Below are positions 49,620 to 59,148 of a DNA stretch of 64,000 nt, piece after piece (the stretch's first letter is position 1; every line of letters begins with the position of its first letter). The position numbers were made by a program, and so were the translations under genes. The notes under the pieces were generated by a model. That model made no database searches and was not told where the DNA came from. It saw only the letters and a list, made by a program, of their open reading frames with translations. Source of the DNA: Halomarina pelagica (GTDB lineage Archaea; Halobacteriota; Halobacteria; Halobacteriales; Haloarculaceae); the NCBI RefSeq assembly GCF_024228315.1, contig NZ_CP100457.1:1-64000 (forward strand), read 5' to 3'.

Positions 49620-50910
49620 GCGCCACCTCTTGGCGGTCACCAGGCGGGTTTGCAGGAGGAAGCGCTCGTAACGAGCGGGGAGGGACGAGATAGTTGCCGC
49701 GGCGCTCTGTCCGAATGTACTGGAGAATGCCGTTATTGTTTCGTTGACCCACCGCAGATTGCTCGGCGACATCCGTCCCGTTCATCGCCTCTCGCGTCTT
49801 CACGAAATCACCAATTTCGCGCTGGAGGGCGAGAAAGTGAAGGCCCGCCTGATCGCCATCAGTTGAGTTGAAGTCCCGTCGGAGAATGAGCGGCTGATCG
49901 TTCTCACGAACTGCTGCTGACTTCTGCGAATGTCCGACGACGCCCATCTCACGCGCTGTCTCCGTCGTCGGTCCACAGTCGTCGATCTTGCTACTGTCAC
50001 CGAGATTATCCCCCGCCCCTTCGATAATGTCGTTCTCTGCGTGATACGGGCAGAACATCTTCGCCTCACGTTGCCAGCGGTCGTCCTGATTGTACCACTG
50101 GTTGAGATTTAGCTGGAGCTTCGAGATGTGCTGTGTCGTCCCGCCGACAAACGGCCCCGACTGAATCGTGACGCGATCCTCACTGGCCTGGTTCTTCTCG
50201 AACCCGGATTTGAATCCCATGAACAACGGAGCATCCTCGGGCACTTTGTCCGCGGGAACGCCTTCGGCGTCGTCCGCGTTCTCGGCCGGGAGCCCGTCCC
50301 CAATGAATCCCGTCCGTCGGTCGACCACCTTGAACACGTCCGTGAGCGATGCATCGGGTTGATCGACACCATTGAGTGTCGATTGGTTCCCTTTGAGGGC
50401 TTCTTCGGTACCCAATACCACCTGAGCATGGTTACTCGCTATGTGAACGACTGCGTCCGGCGTGTCGAGTTCGGGGTCCTCGAATGGAGCCAGCGCCTCA
50501 GGGCTCGGGAGATCGACACTCTGCGGCAGCGCACCATCGAAGCGGTCGAAATACGCCCGCGAGTAACTCACCGTCATCAACAGCCCGTTTCCGCTTCGCT
50601 CGTACGCGTGTTCGACACCTTCGACCGCGGTTTCGATCGTCGTCCGGTCCTCCTCAGTCGGTTGACCACGTTGCCTGTAGTTCAGGTATAGAAGGACACG
50701 ATGGCGAGGGGCGACGACATTCCCGTGGTCATCTGTAGGGAGGACATTGTTCCAGGCGTGCTGGCGCTCGGGGAACGAGGATAGGTCGTCCGGGCCGGTT
50801 GGGACATCAAGCTCCTCGCGTCCCAAACACGCGCTGAACGCCGCCGCACCACCGATTGCGACAGCTGATCTCAGGAACGACCTCCGTGGAATTCTACGAC
50901 TATCGGTCAT
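49606..50910 (-). CDS. Tat-exported DyP-type peroxidase-like protein
   Basis: 434 residues from ATG at 50910. Tat signal with twin Arg (RIPRRSFLRSAV) and a lipobox-like FSACLG. The fold-typical segments are ADAVVHIAS NHAQVV-like (here DAVVHIASNHAQVV), MGFKSGF, GGTTQHISKLQLN, REMGVVGHSQK and ILRRDFNS. In classical DyP/EfeB enzymes GxxDG supplies a catalytic Asp; here it is GFKSG with Ser. The candidate proximal heme ligand is the His of TTQHIS and the Arg of LRRDF is kept. It is first in an operon with two P19-like lipoproteins. The combination recalls bacterial EfeOB/FetMP iron uptake. Heme binding and activity are inferred. Confidence 0.75.
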   Translation of the reverse strand: MTDSRRIPRRSFLRSAVAIGGAAAFSACLGREELDVPTGPDDLSSFPERQHAWNNVLPTDDHGNVVAPRHRVLLYLNYRQRGQPTEEDRTTIETAVEGVEHAYERSGNGLLMTVSYSRAYFDRFDGALPQSVDLPSPEALAPFEDPELDTPDAVVHIASNHAQVVLGTEEALKGNQSTLNGVDQPDASLTDVFKVVDRRTGFIGDGLPAENADDAEGVPADKVPEDAPLFMGFKSGFEKNQASEDRVTIQSGPFVGGTTQHISKLQLNLNQWYNQDDRWQREAKMFCPYHAENDIIEGAGDNLGDSSKIDDCGPTTETAREMGVVGHSQKSAAVRENDQPLILRRDFNSTDGDQAGLHFLALQREIGDFVKTREAMNGTDVAEQSAVGQRNNNGILQYIRTERRGNYLVPPRSLRALPPANPPGDRQEVAHASS

Positions 50911-51492
50911 TACGTCCGAGTTAGAACGTCCGCCAAAAAGCGGTTCTGGTCGAGATCTAGAATCCCAGCGCGCCTCCAACTCAACCGTTGGCGGATTCTC
51001 AAAAAGGACAACCGAGCGTTAGGCGGACGACCAAACTAGTTGACAAGGTCGCTCAAATCGCCACAGTATCCGTTACAACACGAGGGTGCTGCCTTTCTCA
51101 AGATGATCACAGCCCCTATCTCTATGATGGGGCCAGCCATTCAGGCTGTGATAGATGTCCGCACACTGACTCTATTCCCAGCACTCCCCGTCGATCGAAG
51201 GAGACTCCCGAGAGATACGGGTTTGACACATTGTTCCAGCCGGGTACGCAATGTAAATGCTCATAAAGGGACCAGCACCGAGACCCACTACGTTCGTTCG
51301 TCTGCAGTCGGTGCGTCCCTGATGATGAACGCTGGCTGTGTTCTAGCCAGGGTTGAGGACGGCATAAGACATCTCATTATCTGCCTTCAGAATATACCTC
51401 CAACTAAATCAAATGAATTTTTAAATTTGACACTGATATAAAGACGCGCATCATTTCCAAACCTCCGAGGTTGTGATACAGAGTGATTAGAC
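50911..51492. other. Non-coding stretch before the PadR gene
   Basis: 582 bases containing the DyP operon promoter and the PadR promoter. Open frames here show no family-like sequence, and codon patterns look random. The AT-rich part 51400-51460 could hold the PadR promoter. I see nothing else. Confidence 0.45.
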
Positions 51493-51792
51493 ATGACACT
51501 ATTAGAGCTCACTGGGCTTCAGCGTGACCCGTTGCGCGTGATCGCAGGCTTCGATCGGCCTTCCGGCCAACAGACCAAGAGTGAATTAGAAACAGAGATG
51601 GGTCGTGAAATCACCCATGGGCGATTGTATCCGAATCTTGATACGCTCGTCAATCGCGGATACGTTGAAAAGGGCCAACTCGACCGCCGCACCAACTGGT
51701 ATGCGCTCTCAGGCCAGGACCGGGAGGCCCTTTCTGCACGCCACGAGTGGGAAGACGACTACCTGCCCTTCGAAATACCGACCCCCTGGTAA
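51493..51792 (+). CDS. PadR-family transcriptional regulator
   Basis: 99 residues, a minimal PadR winged helix: LTGLQRDPLRVIAGFDRPSG, QTKSELETEMGREITHGRLY as helix-turn-helix, then PNLDTLVNRGYVEKG and the wing RRTNWYALSGQDREAL. The dimerisation C-terminus is short. Targets are unknown; the neighbouring region is largely non-coding. Confidence 0.85.
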   Translation: MTLLELTGLQRDPLRVIAGFDRPSGQQTKSELETEMGREITHGRLYPNLDTLVNRGYVEKGQLDRRTNWYALSGQDREALSARHEWEDDYLPFEIPTPW

Positions 51793-52153
51793 TCACCCCC
51801 TTAGCCGGCTCCTCGGTGTACCACAGACTTGATTATGGGCAGTCAGTACTGCCAGAGTACGTCCTAACTGCCCCAGAGTGGTTTCAAACGGCCGGTCTCA
51901 TTTTCACACTGCTCATCGAGACGGGATGACCGGTTGTCCGATATCACGGTACGGGATGCTACCGTCAGAAGCACCCCATATATTCCAACCCATACAGTCC
52001 CGATTCGATCAGAACAGCCTAACTAGCAGCCAGCAGATGCCCCAGTGGGGCTGCCGTAGCTCAGAACCCCAGAGGGCGCGGCGACCGACTACATCCCACG
52101 ATGAATGACGACGCCCCCTCTCCACCTGTGTCTGGGCGACGGCACTCGAGAGC
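51793..52153. other. Stretch without identifiable genes
   Basis: 360 bases between the PadR gene and 52154. Short open frames only; none has a convincing protein pattern or start. No repeats or RNA gene seen. Confidence 0.45.
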
Positions 52154-52360
52154 TTACTGAGCGTCAGCGGGCAACCGACCCGTCTCGCACCACTCTCGAT
52201 AGGCGGTTTCGACGTAGCGCCAGTTCCCATCGAAGCGCTTGTAGTAGGTGTTGACGCTGTGGGCGCCATCACGAATCACGTCGTTAGCGCGCGGGAGCCG
52301 GCCGAGGTCGTCTTCGAGGCGCTTGAGGTCGAGGAACAGGTCGAGTATCGTCAAGGCCAT
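52154..52360 (-). CDS. Small protein with homing-endonuclease-associated-repeat-like fold
   Basis: 68 residues from ATG at 52360: LDLKRLEDDLGRLPRANDVI RDGAHSVNTYYKRFDGNWRY. The pattern (helix, Leu-Gly-x-x-Pro turn, then a Y-x-x-x-F-x-x-W helix) resembles single homing-endonuclease-associated repeats, which bind DNA. An in-frame extension to 52498 has hydrophobic, non-family sequence and is not included. Function unknown. Confidence 0.5.
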   Translation of the reverse strand: MALTILDLFLDLKRLEDDLGRLPRANDVIRDGAHSVNTYYKRFDGNWRYVETAYREWCETGRLPADAQ

Positions 52361-52512
52361 CACGTACGTTCCGTAGTGGATGGACAATAGAAATACGTAG
52401 TGGCTACATGCAATGAACAGATCGGTGAGCGAAATAAACCTGCCGAGAGACACTCTCGACCTCGAGGCGCGATAGTACAAAGTGTTATCACGACACATGA
52501 AAAAAGGGGGCT

Positions 52513-52806
52513 ATGGAGCGCGGGACGGAGTGCGAGGAGCGCGCCATCCGCCAGCGCTGGCAGACGCTCGAGCATCAGCGCCGACAGGCCGACCGCCTCG
52601 CCCTCGGGATCGGCCTCCTGCTGGTCGGCGTGGTGAGCACCTCGCTCGGCCTGCTCGCGCCCCTGCAGGCGTGTATTGTGGGCGGGACGCGGACGCTCGA
52701 CTGTGCGCCCGCGCTTGTAATGCCGACGATCCAACTCGGCTTCATCGTCGGTGGGAGTGTGATGGGCTGCGTCGGCGTCATCCTGTGCTGGCGTGCGCTT
52801 CGATAG
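52513..52806 (+). CDS. Small two-helix membrane protein
   Basis: 97 residues: a basic/acidic N-terminal helix (RAIRQRWQTLEHQRRQADRL), then two transmembrane helices with three Cys (QACIVGGTRTLDCAP; GCVGVILCW). High GC and codon use unlike the neighbours suggest separate origin. Unknown function. Confidence 0.55.
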   Translation: MERGTECEERAIRQRWQTLEHQRRQADRLALGIGLLLVGVVSTSLGLLAPLQACIVGGTRTLDCAPALVMPTIQLGFIVGGSVMGCVGVILCWRALR

Positions 52807-52858
52807 TGCACACGCAGTCGCCCTCGACTATGTACCACCAATCGACCTGAATTGATGT

Positions 52859-53086
52859 GTGAGTGTTCGAGCCTTCAGCAGTGCGAATCCCGTGAAGATG
52901 ACGACGGAGGACGTGCCCATCTTCGGCAGTGAGGATGAGGACGCGTTCATGCAGACGATCCCGATGCGCCAGGGAGGGCCCCCGGAAGATGTGGCAAAGG
53001 CTGCGCTCTTTCTCGCGAGTGATCTAGCGGGCTATGTGAACGGTGAGTCACTCGTGCTAGACGGGGGGATGACGAACACGCAGTAG
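52859..53086 (+). pseudogene. C-terminal remnant of a short-chain dehydrogenase/reductase
   Basis: Only the last ~50 residues are recognisable: MRQGGPPEDVAKAALFLASD, LAGYVNGESLVLDGGM, the invariant end of SDR enzymes. The Rossmann part, catalytic Tyr-x3-Lys and start are absent. Non-functional. Confidence 0.75.
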
Positions 53087-53171
53087 TTGCTGGCGTATAC
53101 GTCGATGGTCTACACTCTCTGGGTGACTATGTGGGACCCGCGAGTATGCGTGCCTACAGAGGATCACGACC

Positions 53172-53447
53172 CTACCGAGAATCGTTGGCCTCCACGAAAC
53201 GATGCATCATGGCCGTGGTCTCTCGGAGGGATGGTTGGTAATGAACTGGACTGTGGTGTTCTCGCCCGCTGCATTCCTCTGCCGCTGTTTCGTAGCGTTG
53301 ACTGATGATGTTCGTACTGCCACACTCGGGACACTGCGTCATCGTCCTGAGCGGTGGTACCTTGACTCGATCCCAGGCACGATCCCCAGCGGGGGCTTCG
53401 AAGCCACACCGCAGACAACGCGGCGATGTCACGTCAGGGATTGACAT
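53172..53447 (-). CDS. Small zinc-ribbon protein
   Basis: 91 residues from ATG at 53447. Two Cys-x2-Cys knuckles, CLRCGFEAP and CPECGSTNI, separated by WDRVKVPPLRTMTQ, form a rubredoxin-like zinc ribbon. The C-terminal 40 residues are polar. Haloarchaea encode many such proteins; role unknown. Confidence 0.55.
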   Translation of the reverse strand: MSIPDVTSPRCLRCGFEAPAGDRAWDRVKVPPLRTMTQCPECGSTNIISQRYETAAEECSGREHHSPVHYQPSLRETTAMMHRFVEANDSR

Positions 53448-53751
53448 AGGCACCGACAGACAGCGTCCGCCGCCAACATAGAGGTTTTCCTCGACAGAAG
53501 CACACGGTCTTCACACAGAGAGAAGAGAAACCCGACTATCGAGCATTGCATCGGAGGAATAGTTCGGTCTCCGTCACCGAACATCAGTCTCATCGAGACG
53601 CAGAGCAGATCGAACGCGATCATTCACACGTCAACTCGTTCTGTGGCCATCCCACCGCTCAAGAGGCGACGATGACGAATCGACACCACCGACGAGGACG
53701 CAACCTACTCCAGAAACACTGTTATGTGGGTGGCTCGCCTACAAGTACGGT

Positions 53752-54153
53752 ATGCCCACGTTTGACGTGGAGCCGACGACGATCCACGTCTTTGAGATCG
53801 ACGATACCTACCACTTTGCACAGTTTTTCGACGATTGGGAGCTCTTTAACCAACTCAAGCAGTATTATAACCGCGAGAAATACCGCTTTGACGTCCCCAG
53901 CGACGAGGTCAAGCACGTCCAAGAACTCCTCGAACCATTCTACTACGAGTTGGAGGTTGTCGAGGAGTTCGAGGCGTACTGCGTCGTCAAAAAACAGTAT
54001 ACGAACCACGCAGCGATCCTGAAACAGTCAGTCGAACACTGGACACGCGACGGTCACCATTTCTTTCTGATGAAGGATCCTCAAGCAGTCGAGTTCGCGG
54101 TCGAACAGGGGGCAACCCCAATCACGGATACCGAGTTCGTCCTCGACAGCTGA
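53752..54153 (+). CDS. Conserved-looking haloarchaeal cytosolic protein
   Basis: 133 residues, strongly acidic and aromatic (YNREKYRFDVPSDEVKHVQE, HWTRDGHHFFLMKDPQAVE), no membrane part or signal. The C-terminal DPQAVEFAVEQGATPITDTE looks like a helix-turn ligand fold. I do not recognise the family. Good codon structure and isolated promoter support a real gene. Confidence 0.6.
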   Translation: MPTFDVEPTTIHVFEIDDTYHFAQFFDDWELFNQLKQYYNREKYRFDVPSDEVKHVQELLEPFYYELEVVEEFEAYCVVKKQYTNHAAILKQSVEHWTRDGHHFFLMKDPQAVEFAVEQGATPITDTEFVLDS

Positions 54154-54214
54154 GGGCGAATTATCGATGTCGCATTATCGAGTCACCCGAGCGACGGGAG
54201 AGATCGTCGATCCG

Positions 54215-54457
54215 TTACTCCTCGGCTGCCGCTGGCTCAGTGACGAATAGCTCCTCGTCGACCATGTAGAGGTAGCCGCGGTCGATCAGCCGCTGGAGCG
54301 CGTACTCCGCGTCGACTGCTTCGATCCCCTCAGCGACAATAACGTCCGTTGCGGTCTCTCTCGACAGCCCACCCTCCTCACGCTGGATACGTGCGCTGAG
54401 CGTCCGGTAGATGGTAAGTATCCAGTCAGGCAGGGGCGGGCGGTCATCGCGATACAT
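54215..54457 (-). CDS. Small winged-helix-like protein
   Basis: 80 residues. Helix-turn-helix-like ILTIYRTLSARIQREEGGLS and TATDVIVAEGIEAVDAEYALQ, then RLIDRGYLYMVDEELFVTE as a wing. It may be a DNA-binding or adaptor protein. No family named. Confidence 0.55.
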   Translation of the reverse strand: MYRDDRPPLPDWILTIYRTLSARIQREEGGLSRETATDVIVAEGIEAVDAEYALQRLIDRGYLYMVDEELFVTEPAAAEE

Positions 54458-54673
54458 CCACTACGCTCTTGGCTCTCCGAGCGTGTTAACAAGCTAGCGT
54501 CGCAGGTAGCCGGTCATCGTCCTCGGAGTGGACTGCATATCTCATCTCCTCTACCTGGGTGGCCGTTACCCGTCAATGTGTGGATTTCTCGTACCGTATG
54601 TCGAGAGCAAGGGATCATTCTCTGACGGAATGTGTATACACGATGCGAGGCACCTACCGTACCGAACAACGCG

Positions 54674-55492
54674 TCAGAAGGAGATCTCCGCAAGGAAATT
54701 CTGCAGCGCGATCGTGAAACATTCGGGGTTATCGAGGTTTGACGTATGGCCGCTGTCGGGCACCGCTCGAACGGTGGCGTTCGGAAGGTCGGCACCGAGC
54801 TTTGGTGCGTGACGGCGAATGAACCCCGCGTCGTGTTCGCCGTACAGGACGAGCGTCGGAACGGCAATCGCCGAGAAGTCGATGTCCGTCTCGTGAAAGC
54901 TCGTGAGGGCGTGGATGACCTTGGCGAACTCGTCGGTTGCCATCTTCGGCCCCTCTGCGCGGAGCTGTTCGATCTTCTCGTAGTCGCCGCTGACCCCCTC
55001 GCCCTGGAGTCGCTCTTGGAACCATACCATCACCTTCTCCACCCGTTCGTAGCCGACGAGTCGGACCGGCGGGATGGTGGCTTTCAGCATGAGAAACTGG
55101 AGTCGTTCACGCCAGTCGAGTACCTCCGGAGTGAACGTATCGGCGAGGACGAGCCCGGCAAGTTGCTCGGAGTGTCTGGCTGCGTACACCTGTGCGATAC
55201 AGCCGCCCATCGAGAGGCCACATAGGACGGGATGATCCAGATCCAACGCTGTGATAAGTGCCTCGAGGTCCTCGACGAACAGTTCGATGGAGTACGGATC
55301 CGTCGTCGAGCCGCCCGTCCGGCCGTGCCCGCGGACGTCGTAGGCGACCGTCGTGTACTCGTCGCTGAGCGTCTCCAGTTGTGGCGTCCACTGGCTATGG
55401 TCGACGATTGCCCCGTGAATGAAGACGATCGGCGGTCCGTCGCCACGGCGCTCGTAGTAGGTCTCGATATCATTCGTACGAATTACTGACAT
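54674..55492 (-). CDS. Alpha/beta hydrolase, copy 1
   Basis: 272 residues of a single-domain alpha/beta hydrolase. The oxyanion HG motif is FIHGAIVDH. The nucleophile elbow is CGLSMGG (Ser about 97), the acid is Asp in YGEHDAGF, and the catalytic His is in DSGHTSN. The cap region between is short. A paralogue is at 59149-59961 (about half identical by eye). Substrates cannot be inferred; haloperoxidase-like and esterase members share this layout. Confidence 0.85.
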   Translation of the reverse strand: MSVIRTNDIETYYERRGDGPPIVFIHGAIVDHSQWTPQLETLSDEYTTVAYDVRGHGRTGGSTTDPYSIELFVEDLEALITALDLDHPVLCGLSMGGCIAQVYAARHSEQLAGLVLADTFTPEVLDWRERLQFLMLKATIPPVRLVGYERVEKVMVWFQERLQGEGVSGDYEKIEQLRAEGPKMATDEFAKVIHALTSFHETDIDFSAIAVPTLVLYGEHDAGFIRRHAPKLGADLPNATVRAVPDSGHTSNLDNPECFTIALQNFLAEISF

Positions 55493-55770
55493 GTGACTAC
55501 CATTTCCGTTCCGATGGGGAAGATACGCCCGTCGTAATGGACGCGTCCGGTGATCGCAGCACGTTCGGAGATCTCCCCCACTTTGTTGTCGAAGCTCTCT
55601 TACCGTGTAGACGGCGCGAATTTATGAGCGTTATTCTCAGGCCCCCGGAGTGGCGAGGAACACCCGAGATCCGAGATGACAGGCATGCATTTCTCTCGGC
55701 TGCTCCCGGACATATTGATCGATATCCCTGATCCAGATCGTTATCTCGGTCCAGAGCGTTATCCGATCGC

Positions 55771-56820
55771 ATGCCAGTGAACCCGAACTTCATCGAGCGC
55801 CTATTGTTACTCAAGCTCAACCGAGGTCCGGCCCCGATGCTTGATCTATTCGGTGCGGCGAGTTTCGAATCGGTGACCCTCGCGTTGGAGCTGGACATCT
55901 TTGAGACACTCTCGCGAGCGGACGCCCCGCTCGGAGCTGGAACCCTAGCCGACCGTGTGGACGCGCATCCCGATGGGATCGCTGTGCTGTGCAACTTCCT
56001 TGTGGCCGAAGGTTATCTAGCGACAGAGGGCGAGCAGTATACGCTTACCCGAATGACCGAAACCTGGCTCCTCGCTGATTCGGAGACCGATATGGGGCCG
56101 TGGCTCACCTTCTGGAAGAAACTCGTCTTCCCGTTCTGGGCGCGTGAGTTCGAAACCGCCATCAGAAACGGCGAACCCAGTCAGTCCATCTACGAATGGT
56201 TCGACGAAGAACCCAGCCGTTGGGAGATCGCCCAAGCGGGATTTCGAGCGACTGCCTCTCTTCTCCTCGATGACGTGATCGACACGGTGACTGTTCCAGA
56301 GGGAACCGAACGGCTCCTCGACGTCGGCGGGGGTCACGGACTATACGCGATGGAATTGTGTCGACGTCACCCGGGCCTCTCGGCGACTCTCTTCGACTTC
56401 CCTGGCGCCATCGAAGCCATCCGCGAAAATATCCCGGCGGAGTTGGCTGAACAAGTCGACACGCGAGTGGGCGACTACCGAACCGACGACCTCGGACAGG
56501 GGTATGGCGTAGCACTGCTGTTCAACGTCGTCCACGCACACGATCCCGCCGGGAACATTGCGCTCTTTGAGCGGGTGGCCGATGTCCTTACGCCGGGCGG
56601 GCGGATCGTCGTGCTCGATCAGTGGGAGGGAAGCGGACGGACACCGGTAAGTCAGACCGCCCTGCGGTTCGTCGCGTTGACCTATCTGACGACGCTCGGA
56701 GCAGACATCTACACTCACGAGGAAGTCGAAGACTGGCTCCGAGAGGCGGGTTTCTCGAACGTCCAGCGGCGGAGCGTCGGCCCACTCTCTGGTCTGGCGG
56801 TTGTCGAGGGCATCAAGTAG
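55771..56820 (+). CDS. SAM-dependent O-methyltransferase (family 2)
   Basis: 349 residues. The N-terminal dimerisation/winged-helix domain (about 15-105, LELDIFETL, LADRVDAHPDGIAVLCNFL) precedes the class I methyltransferase fold (PF00891 type): motif I LLDVGGGHGLYAMEL, acid after strand 2 (LFDFPGA), VGDYRTDD, and VALLFNVVHAHDPAG. A catalytic His is likely in FNVVHAHD. The natural substrate is a small hydroxylated aromatic in known members; here unknown. Divergent from the hydrolase at 54674, 278 bases away. Confidence 0.88.
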   Translation: MPVNPNFIERLLLLKLNRGPAPMLDLFGAASFESVTLALELDIFETLSRADAPLGAGTLADRVDAHPDGIAVLCNFLVAEGYLATEGEQYTLTRMTETWLLADSETDMGPWLTFWKKLVFPFWAREFETAIRNGEPSQSIYEWFDEEPSRWEIAQAGFRATASLLLDDVIDTVTVPEGTERLLDVGGGHGLYAMELCRRHPGLSATLFDFPGAIEAIRENIPAELAEQVDTRVGDYRTDDLGQGYGVALLFNVVHAHDPAGNIALFERVADVLTPGGRIVVLDQWEGSGRTPVSQTALRFVALTYLTTLGADIYTHEEVEDWLREAGFSNVQRRSVGPLSGLAVVEGIK

Positions 56821-57192
56821 CGAGCCGACCGAACCCGTCGAGAAACAGTCGGCCTTTCGTTTTGGATGTCACGTTCTCGGAGGATATATCGAGCAGCCGG
56901 ATACTCGCATTGTTGACTATCGAATCTATCTTATCGAGAGATAAGAGTCTCAACAGGACCGGTCATCACTGAGGGATGAAATGGCTGCCTCCGCCGAAAT
57001 CCTCCTCTACCGTTACTCGGGGAAGCTGCGATCGACGACCAGCTCTGGACCGTCTGGCGTGAACGTTCCGAGATCGCGAGTGGTATATCTGCAGACGCGC
57101 TTGTACCTGTACCGTCGGACACGGCCTTTCGATGTATCGAGCGTGTAGACGAGCACAAAGGCATATTCCGCTCCAGTGCAGTACCAAGACGT
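56821..57192. other. Non-coding or unresolved stretch before the FilR1-type regulator
   Basis: 371 bases. A frame continuous with the following gene is open from about 56970 (AIDDQLWTVWRERSEIASG...), but there is no start and the sequence is unlike the regulator's N-terminus. It may be a remnant of another gene. No repeats seen. Confidence 0.35.
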
Positions 57193-57984
57193 ATGGCCGC
57201 GCTCGACGACGTCGCCTTCCTCGCCCGCTCGCCGAGCCGCGTAGCGGTGCTCGAAACGCTCACCGAGGGGGCACACAGCCGTGCGGCCCTTCAGGAGGTG
57301 ACCGGCGTGCCGCGTGCGACGGTCGGGCGGATCGTCACCGAACTCGAAGCGAGAGGGCTCGTGACTCGGCGCGGAGCCGACTACCGCGCCTCGCCGCTCG
57401 GCGAACTGCTCGCACGGGAGTTCCTCTCGTTGGTCGATACCGCGGTGACCGTCGACAAACTGCGTCGAGTGAGCGAGTGGCTCCCGATCGAGGCGTTCGA
57501 GTTCGACCTCGACCGTCTCGTCGACGCCGAGATCACGCTGGCCGACCGAACCGATATCATCGCACCGATCAGGCGTGCGGTCGAGTTGTTCGAAACGGGC
57601 GACCGCGTGCGTATCCTCGCGCCCGTGTTCGTGCGCGAGAGCCCCCGGGCGATCTGGCAGGCGACGGTCCACGGCGACCAGACGTCAGAGATAACCGTCA
57701 CGGCGGCGGTCCTGGAGGTCATGTTGGCCGATCCCGAGTGTGCGATGTGGCTCAGGGAGCTCGCTGCTTCCGATCGTGGATCAGTCGCTCGCTACGACGG
57801 CAGCATTTCGTACGCGCTCGCCGTCGTCGACGACATCGCCTGGATCGGGTTGCTCGACGAGGACGGTGCGCCACGCGGCTTGCTCGAAACGACGGACGAG
57901 ATCGTCCACGCGTGGGCCGAGGCGACGATCGACGACCACTGGCAAGCGTCCAACCCCCTCGAACCTGACGATCCCCAGTTATGA
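57193..57984 (+). CDS. Winged-helix regulator with FilR1-type sensor domain
   Basis: 263 residues. The DNA-binding part is LARSPSRVAVLETLTEGAHS, then LQEVTGVPRATVGRIVTELE and a wing at LVTRRGADYRASPLG. The remainder (about 95-250) resembles the FilR1/methanogenesis-regulator middle domain common in haloarchaea, with IRRAVELFETGDRVRIL and VDDIAWIGLLDEDG. It probably senses a small ligand and represses nearby genes. The membrane protein at 58103 follows after 118 bases. Confidence 0.8.
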   Translation: MAALDDVAFLARSPSRVAVLETLTEGAHSRAALQEVTGVPRATVGRIVTELEARGLVTRRGADYRASPLGELLAREFLSLVDTAVTVDKLRRVSEWLPIEAFEFDLDRLVDAEITLADRTDIIAPIRRAVELFETGDRVRILAPVFVRESPRAIWQATVHGDQTSEITVTAAVLEVMLADPECAMWLRELAASDRGSVARYDGSISYALAVVDDIAWIGLLDEDGAPRGLLETTDEIVHAWAEATIDDHWQASNPLEPDDPQL

Positions 57985-58102
57985 TGCTCACGTCGTGAGT
58001 AAATCCCACGGGGTAACATGACGTCGGCCAGCGTCAATCTATCACTGGTGAGACATCATACTCCGACAGGAGTGTGACGGTGTCACCGTAGGAGACAATA
58101 TC

Positions 58103-58729
58103 ATGGCTCAATACGAACGACAGGAACGAATGGAATCGACGAGTCGCCACGCCTGGTGGCGCTGGAGTGCACTGAGTGCCGTTCTCGGCGGGATCTTGAC
58201 GGCAGCGGTCAATCTGTATCTATTCACCGTGTTGAATCCGCAGGAGTTCGCACTGGTCGAACCGCCGGGGATTCTCGGCGGGATCCTCATCGCGCTGGGG
58301 TTACCGGCGTTATACGCGAGTGAACGTCACTGGTTCGGCCGACTGGCGACGGTCGGCTTCTGGATCATGGCCGTCGGGTGGATCGTCGCGGCCATCGGGC
58401 TTCCCGTGGCCACCTACGGTCCGGGGATCGCGTTCCTCGCGACCATCCTCGGGTGGCTGGTCGCGATGCTCGGCGCGCTCGTGTTCGGCGTGGCGATCTT
58501 ACGCACCACCGCCGCGACGACACCCCGACTCGGCGCCTGGCTGCTAGTCGCTGCCCTGCCGGTGGGCCTTCCGCTCGCCATCGGGTTCACCACCTACGTG
58601 ATGGGAGAGGGCGCCGACCCGTGGGCCGGACCGCTCCTGTTCTACGGGCTCGCCTGGATCGTCTTCGGGCGCTACCTCTGGACGGCGAGCAAATCGACGG
58701 ATACCACGACGGAGGTCGCGAACGCATAA
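58103..58729 (+). CDS. Six-helix membrane protein, unknown
   Basis: 208 residues with six transmembrane helices, small loops, and Gly-rich helix contacts (GILGGILIALGLPALYASER). No motif for transport or catalysis. Possibly regulated by the FilR1-type protein upstream. Confidence 0.65.
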   Translation: MAQYERQERMESTSRHAWWRWSALSAVLGGILTAAVNLYLFTVLNPQEFALVEPPGILGGILIALGLPALYASERHWFGRLATVGFWIMAVGWIVAAIGLPVATYGPGIAFLATILGWLVAMLGALVFGVAILRTTAATTPRLGAWLLVAALPVGLPLAIGFTTYVMGEGADPWAGPLLFYGLAWIVFGRYLWTASKSTDTTTEVANA

Positions 58730-58914
58730 GCGCGGGGTCACGGCAACGCACTGGCAGCTCCAAAACACGTCTACCCCATTTCGAAAGAATCGAGATTGAT
58801 GAACCAATGAATCCCGTCTATAGATCACAGCCGATGAGGCAGAGAGCGAAGTAGAGGGCGAGGGAAGATGGTGATACTCTGCGATCACCACCGAATCAAA
58901 ACGATTGTTGGAGC

Positions 58915-59060
58915 CTTCGTCCGCCGGTATGGCTATACCCAGCGATCTCCAGCAACAACGTCGACGTGGTGTCGATAGCGGCGTACAACCACTTCGTTTC
59001 ACCGCCCTCCTCGATCTGTTTCTCGTCGACCGCGATCCGTGACGGCGGAGCTGTCGGGGA
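58915..59060 (-). mobile_element. IS6-type transposase fragment
   Basis: The minus strand reads PSRIAVDEKQIEEGG and ETKWLYAAIDTTSTLLLEI, the block around the first catalytic Asp of IS6-type transposases. Sequence on both sides is unrelated. It is a diverged fragment and not part of the element at 35642, whose corresponding block is KRVAVDETAVTINSEWSW. Confidence 0.7.
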
Positions 59061-59148
59061 TCGCTCTGGGATTCCGAGAGCGCGTGCGTCCAGCTGTCTT
59101 CTTTATCCGCGGCACCTTCATTTCGATGAGAGCCGTAACGATGGTCAG

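Noticed and set aside
50988-51441. Open frames between the DyP operon and PadR
   Set aside because: Low-complexity composition and no recognisable motif despite a few Cys/His; not supported.
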